Below, piece by piece: positions 41,661-44,343 of a DNA stretch of 44,343 bases. The stretch is from NCBI GenBank assembly GCA_002428805.1, contig DIXX01000003.1, forward strand, positions 24,881 through 69,223, given 5' to 3'. Made by a program: the position numbers and the translations under genes. The stretch is from Cetobacterium sp. UBA6069. GTDB lineage: Bacteria; Fusobacteriota; Fusobacteriia; Fusobacteriales; Fusobacteriaceae. Position 1 is the stretch's first letter; every line of letters begins with the position of its first letter. Under the pieces are notes generated by a model. The model saw only the letters and a list, made by a program, of their open reading frames with translations. It ran no database searches and was not told where the DNA came from.

Positions 41661-43316
41661 CTATCTTGTAACAGCCCCCTCTGACGAGTCCGAAACTAAT
41701 TTCATATATTTTTGTAACATTCTATTTTTTATATTTTTTTGTAAAATAGACATAGATTTCTTTCTAATCTCTACCTCTTCTTCTGAGACTAGAAGATCTA
41801 ATTTTTTATTATGAATATCTATCTCAATATAATCTCCATCTTTTACATAAGCTATAACTCCTCCATCTAAAGCTTCTGGTGATACATGGCCTATTGCAGC
41901 TCCCCTAGATCCACCCGAAAATCTTCCATCTGTTATTAAAGCACAATACATATCTAATCCCATTCCTGCTAATGCACCCGTTGGCGATAACATCTCTCTC
42001 ATACCAGGTCCTCCTTTGGGACCTTCATATCTAATTACAATAACATCTCCTTTTTCAATCTTTCCACCTAAAATTGCTTCACTTGCCTTTTCTTCTGAAT
42101 CAAATACCTTAGCCTTTCCCTTATGAACTAACATAGTTGGATGAACTGCTCCTGATTTTACAACGGCTCCTTTAGGAGCTAAATTTCCTTTTAATATAGA
42201 TAGTCCTCCTGAATTAAAATAAGGATTATTAAAATCTCTAATTATATCTTTATCTAAAACTCTACCCTTTTCTGCAACCTCTAAAATATCTTTTAATGTT
42301 ACACTTAGATTTGATTTTAAAAGATTATTTTCTTTTAAAACTTTTAAAACTGCACTTACACCTCCAGCTTCATCAAAATCTTCTATAAAATATGAACTAG
42401 CAGGAGATAATTTTACTATCTGCTTTGTATTTTTAGATACTTCATCAAAAATATCTAAATTTAAGTTTATTCCACATTCATAGGCAACTGCAGGTAGATG
42501 AAGAGCTGTGTTTGTTGAACCACCTAAGGCCATATCCACAAGGACCGAGTTATATAAGCTTTCTGAGTTTATAATATCTCTAGCTTTAATCTTCTTTTTA
42601 AGTAACTCCATGACTTGGATTCCAGACTCTTTAGCTAATCTTTTTCTTTCAGAATATACAGCTGGTAATGTTCCGTTCTTTGGAAGTGAAATTCCCAAAG
42701 CTTCCGTTAAACAGTTCATAGTGTTTGCAGTATACATCCCTGAACACGATCCACATGTTTTACACACTTCATGTTCCGCTTCATTTAGCTCATCTAAGGA
42801 CATCTTTCCAGTCTGTACTTTTCCTACGTATTCAAATAAATCTGAAATACCAATTTTCTTTCCTTTAAATTTTCCTGCTAACATAGGACCTCCACTTATA
42901 AAAATTGAAGGAAGATTTAATCTTACTGCAGCCATCAACATCCCGGGAACAACTTTATCACAACTTGGCATGAAAACCAAAGCATCAAATGGCATTGCAT
43001 AGGCTGTTGCCTCGATTGAGTCAGCTATAATCTCTCTTGTTGGAAGTGAATTATTCATTCCTTCATGTCCCATAGCTATTCCATCACAAATAGCTATTGT
43101 ATTGAACTCCATTGGTACTCCACCACTCATATAGATTCCAGCTTTAACCTCTTCAACAAGTTCTTTTAAATGACTATGCCCAGGTACAATCTCATTGTAT
43201 GAATTTACGATTCCAACTTTAGGAAGCGCTATCTCTTTTTCTGTTAACCCCATCGAATAAAAAAGTGCTCTATGTGGTGCTTTACTTAACCCTTTTGTTA
43301 CTACTTCACTTCTCAT
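41661..43316 (-). CDS. ilvD: Dihydroxy-acid dehydratase
   Basis: IlvD dehydrates 2,3-dihydroxy acids to 2-oxo acids, the third common step of branched-chain synthesis. The 551-residue protein has the Fe-S cysteines in [11 protein letters not shown] and [17 protein letters not shown], the [12 protein letters not shown] motif and the C-terminal [19 protein letters not shown]. As an iron-sulfur enzyme it would be sensitive to oxygen. The ATG at 43316 follows GGGAGG. It is the first structural gene after the isoleucine leader and attenuator, so all four ilv genes should be controlled together. Confidence 0.97.
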   Translation of the reverse strand: MRSEVVTKGLSKAPHRALFYSMGLTEKEIALPKVGIVNSYNEIVPGHSHLKELVEEVKAGIYMSGGVPMEFNTIAICDGIAMGHEGMNNSLPTREIIADSIEATAYAMPFDALVFMPSCDKVVPGMLMAAVRLNLPSIFISGGPMLAGKFKGKKIGISDLFEYVGKVQTGKMSLDELNEAEHEVCKTCGSCSGMYTANTMNCLTEALGISLPKNGTLPAVYSERKRLAKESGIQVMELLKKKIKARDIINSESLYNSVLVDMALGGSTNTALHLPAVAYECGINLNLDIFDEVSKNTKQIVKLSPASSYFIEDFDEAGGVSAVLKVLKENNLLKSNLSVTLKDILEVAEKGRVLDKDIIRDFNNPYFNSGGLSILKGNLAPKGAVVKSGAVHPTMLVHKGKAKVFDSEEKASEAILGGKIEKGDVIVIRYEGPKGGPGMREMLSPTGALAGMGLDMYCALITDGRFSGGSRGAAIGHVSPEALDGGVIAYVKDGDYIEIDIHNKKLDLLVSEEEVEIRKKSMSILQKNIKNRMLQKYMKLVSDSSEGAVTR

Positions 43317-43344
43317 CTTAACCTCCCTCAGTTTAAAAAATTAT

Positions 43345-43380
43345 AAAAAAAAGAGCCTAAATCCGTAGACTTAAGCTCTT
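43345..43380 (-). terminator. Attenuator terminator of the ilv operon
   Basis: The minus strand reads AAGAGCTTAAGTC (43380-43368), loop TACG, then GATTTAGGCTCTT (43364-43352) merging into eight Ts. The 13-bp stem has two G-U wobbles and is closed by a C(UACG)G tetraloop of the very stable UNCG class. It lies 28 bases before the ilvD start. Confidence 0.93.
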
Positions 43381-43400
43381 AGAAATTCTTACCTTTTGCT

Positions 43401-43433
43401 CAAGCCTTTATTTTTATAACAAAATAAGGCTTG
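43401..43433 (-). promoter_or_regulatory. ilv leader RNA hairpin (protector of the terminator)
   Basis: CAAGCCTTATTTT (43433-43421) pairs with AAAATAAAGGCTTG (43414-43401) with one bulged A. Its 3' arm continues into GAGC, and GGCTTGAGC (43406-43398) can instead pair over nine positions with GCTTAAGTC (43376-43368), the 5' arm of the terminator. The two folds are mutually exclusive, so this segment acts as the switch. Confidence 0.85.
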
Positions 43434-43456
43434 AATATTTTCAGAGATAAAACTCA

Positions 43457-43519
43457 TCAAATCCAAACCCGAAAGCATATTATTATAATTATAGTTAACA
43501 TGTTCTCAAATCTGTTCAT
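43457..43519 (-). CDS. ilvL: ilv operon leader peptide (isoleucine-rich)
   Basis: This is a 20-codon open frame starting at ATG 43519, seven bases after a strong GAGGAGG. Codons 8-14 encode Leu-Thr-Ile-Ile-Ile-Ile-Ile (ATA ATT ATA ATA ATA), followed by Cys-Phe-Arg-Val-Trp-Ile and tandem TGA stops. Five rare-type consecutive Ile codons in front of the operon for isoleucine, valine and leucine synthesis are the mark of a regulatory leader. The peptide itself probably has no function; ribosome position on it would decide the fold of the RNA downstream. Confidence 0.9.
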   Translation of the reverse strand: MNRFENMLTIIIIICFRVWI

Positions 43520-43547
43520 GAGTTCCTCCTCTTTTAATTTTTTATAA

Positions 43548-43576
43548 ATTTTATATCAATACTTCTCAAATGTCAA
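43548..43576 (-). promoter_or_regulatory. ilv operon promoter
   Basis: The minus strand has a consensus TTGACA (43576-43571), a 17-base spacer and TAAAAT (43553-43548). Transcription would begin near 43541, giving about 22 bases before the leader peptide ATG. This is the best -35 in the window. Confidence 0.75.
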
Positions 43577-43603
43577 TATTTTTTTATATTTTATTTTTTT
43601 GAA

Positions 43604-43623
43604 AAAATATTATCTAATATTTT
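43604..43623. promoter_or_regulatory. 20-base palindrome between the ilv and nanE promoters
   Basis: AAAATATTA (43604-43612) and its exact complement TAATATTTT (43615-43623) are separated by TC. It lies upstream of both divergent -35 elements. It is all A/T except the spacer C, so it suits a protein-binding site, or bent DNA, better than an RNA hairpin. Confidence 0.4.
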
Positions 43624-43634
43624 TCTACTTATTA

Positions 43635-43663
43635 TTGTTTTTTTTTAATTTATATGTTATATT
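43635..43663 (+). promoter_or_regulatory. nanE promoter
   Basis: TTGTTT (43635-43640), a 17-base spacer and TATATT (43658-43663) with an upstream TG (43655-43656) make an extended -10 promoter. Transcription should begin near 43670. Confidence 0.6.
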
Positions 43664-43670
43664 CACAGTA

Positions 43671-43712
43671 TGAAAAGAAAACTATTTTCATTTGAAAATA
43701 TAAATATGAAAA
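43671..43712 (+). promoter_or_regulatory. TGAAAA repeat cluster between the nanE start site and ribosome site
   Basis: TGAAAA occurs at 43671, 43693 and 43707, and its complement TTTTCA at 43685. The central pair TTTTCA-TT-TGAAAA is a perfect inverted repeat. Its position just after the predicted transcription start suits a repressor operator, for example an RpiR/NanR-type regulator of sialic acid genes. Confidence 0.45.
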
Positions 43713-43729
43713 TTATTTAGGAGGGTGTT

Positions 43730-44343
43730 ATGAATAAAGGTCTTATTGTTTCATGTCAAGCATTGGAGAATGAACCACTACATAGTTCTTTTATTATGGG
43801 AAGAATGGCACTAGCTGCTGAAATTGGGGGAGCAGTAGGTATTAGAGCTAACGGAGTTGAGGATATTTTAGAAATAAAAAAAATAGTTAATCTACCTATC
43901 ATTGGTATTATCAAAAAAGATTACGAAGGAATGGTTTCATATATAACTCCAACAGAAAAAGAGTTAGAAGCTTTAATAGCCACAGATATTGATGTTATCG
44001 CTCTTGATGCAACTATAAACGCCGATATTGAGCTTTTAAAATCTCTAAAAGTTAAGTATCCAAAACAAAAATTTATGGCCGATATATCAACTGTAGAAGA
44101 GGGAATTCGTGCTGAAGAGTTAGGATTTGATTTTATTGGAACAACTTTAGTTGGTTACACTGAGCATTCTAAAGGATTAAATAACTTTGATGTCTTAAAA
44201 GAACTTATAGCTAAATGCAAAAAACCTATTATTGCTGAAGGGAATTTTGATACTCCAGAAAAATCTAGATCTGCTATGGAGATGGGATCATACGCTGTTG
44301 TTGTTGGGGGAGCTATCACAAGACCTCAACTTATAGCTAAAAA
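43730..44343 (+). CDS. nanE: N-acetylmannosamine-6-phosphate 2-epimerase, partial
   Basis: NanE converts ManNAc-6-phosphate to GlcNAc-6-phosphate in sialic acid and ManNAc catabolism. The visible 204 codons of this TIM-barrel protein begin [20 protein letters not shown]. They contain [73 protein letters not shown] and [10 protein letters not shown], all family hallmarks. The ATG at 43730 follows AGGAGGG. The gene is cut by the window end, about 20-30 codons short of the usual length. Other nan genes presumably follow. Confidence 0.95.
   Translation, partial: MNKGLIVSCQALENEPLHSSFIMGRMALAAEIGGAVGIRANGVEDILEIKKIVNLPIIGIIKKDYEGMVSYITPTEKELEALIATDIDVIALDATINADIELLKSLKVKYPKQKFMADISTVEEGIRAEELGFDFIGTTLVGYTEHSKGLNNFDVLKELIAKCKKPIIAEGNFDTPEKSRSAMEMGSYAVVVGGAITRPQLIAK

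Noticed and set aside
43317..43541. T-box or other metabolite riboswitch ahead of ilvD
   Set aside because: There is no T-box AGGGTGGNACCGCG sequence or specifier-loop layout; instead a translated Ile-rich leader with its own ribosome site is present.
1..44343. CRISPR arrays, tRNA/rRNA genes, prophage or plasmid origin
   Set aside because: No regularly spaced repeats, cloverleaf-like segments with CCA ends, phage structural genes or iteron clusters were noticed; the gaps between genes are short and accounted for by promoters, operators and terminators.

Overview
The window is a compact, AT-rich (roughly 30% GC by eye) bacterial chromosome segment with lipid A genes, PE-type phospholipid genes, fermentative and anaerobic enzymes, many TTG/GTG starts and strong Shine-Dalgarno (SD) sites. 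A low-GC genome carrying Gram-negative envelope genes beside Firmicutes-like genes (whiA, scpA, ylmH, ptsG) best fits the Fusobacteria, probably Fusobacterium or Cetobacterium. That assignment is inference from gene content. No tRNA, rRNA, CRISPR array or complete insertion sequence was seen.

Layout. 1-7095 (minus): pssA, then a helicase-led lipid A operon pcrA-lpxC-fabZ-lpxA-lpxI-lpxB and the first 45 codons of an MsbA-like exporter. 7203-9001 (plus): ylmH and a molybdopterin-binding protein. 9062-16069 (minus): an eight-gene operon starting with psd and ending with an aldose-epimerase-like gene. 16138-20200: mgsA, pncB (minus), dtd, an FMN hydroxyacid oxidase and tpx. 20257-22070 (minus): a transposase-derived DNA-binding protein followed by a DUF368/PopT lipid-carrier transporter. 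22242-23717: ptsG. 23750-30572 (minus): polA-whiA-ribF-scpA-adenine methyltransferase. 30720-36143 (plus): ssb, a TPP riboswitch, tenA-thiZXY, a MATE pump and an ArsC/Spx-like protein. 36192-38404: an RHH-WYL-type regulator (minus), an RpiR regulator (plus) and a GNAT acetyltransferase (minus). 38523-43576 (minus): the ilvDBNC branched-chain operon with its leader. 43730-end (plus): nanE, cut by the window.

The strongest regulatory discovery is ahead of ilvD. A 20-residue leader peptide with five consecutive isoleucine codons precedes mutually exclusive RNA hairpins that end in an intrinsic terminator, so the ilv operon looks controlled by ribosome-mediated attenuation. A TPP riboswitch with its own terminator sits directly after ssb and gates a thiamine-precursor salvage and transport operon. 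Every convergent gene pair (six of six) shares one hairpin terminator between the stop codons. Most promoters I can identify are extended -10 (TGnTATAAT) with a poor -35.

The oddest proteins are a Mu-type transposase relative that has apparently lost its catalytic residues and is co-transcribed with popT; a solitary NPPY adenine methyltransferase in the polA/scpA operon; and two unrelated enzymes sharing an identical Cx2Cx2Cx4C cysteine motif.
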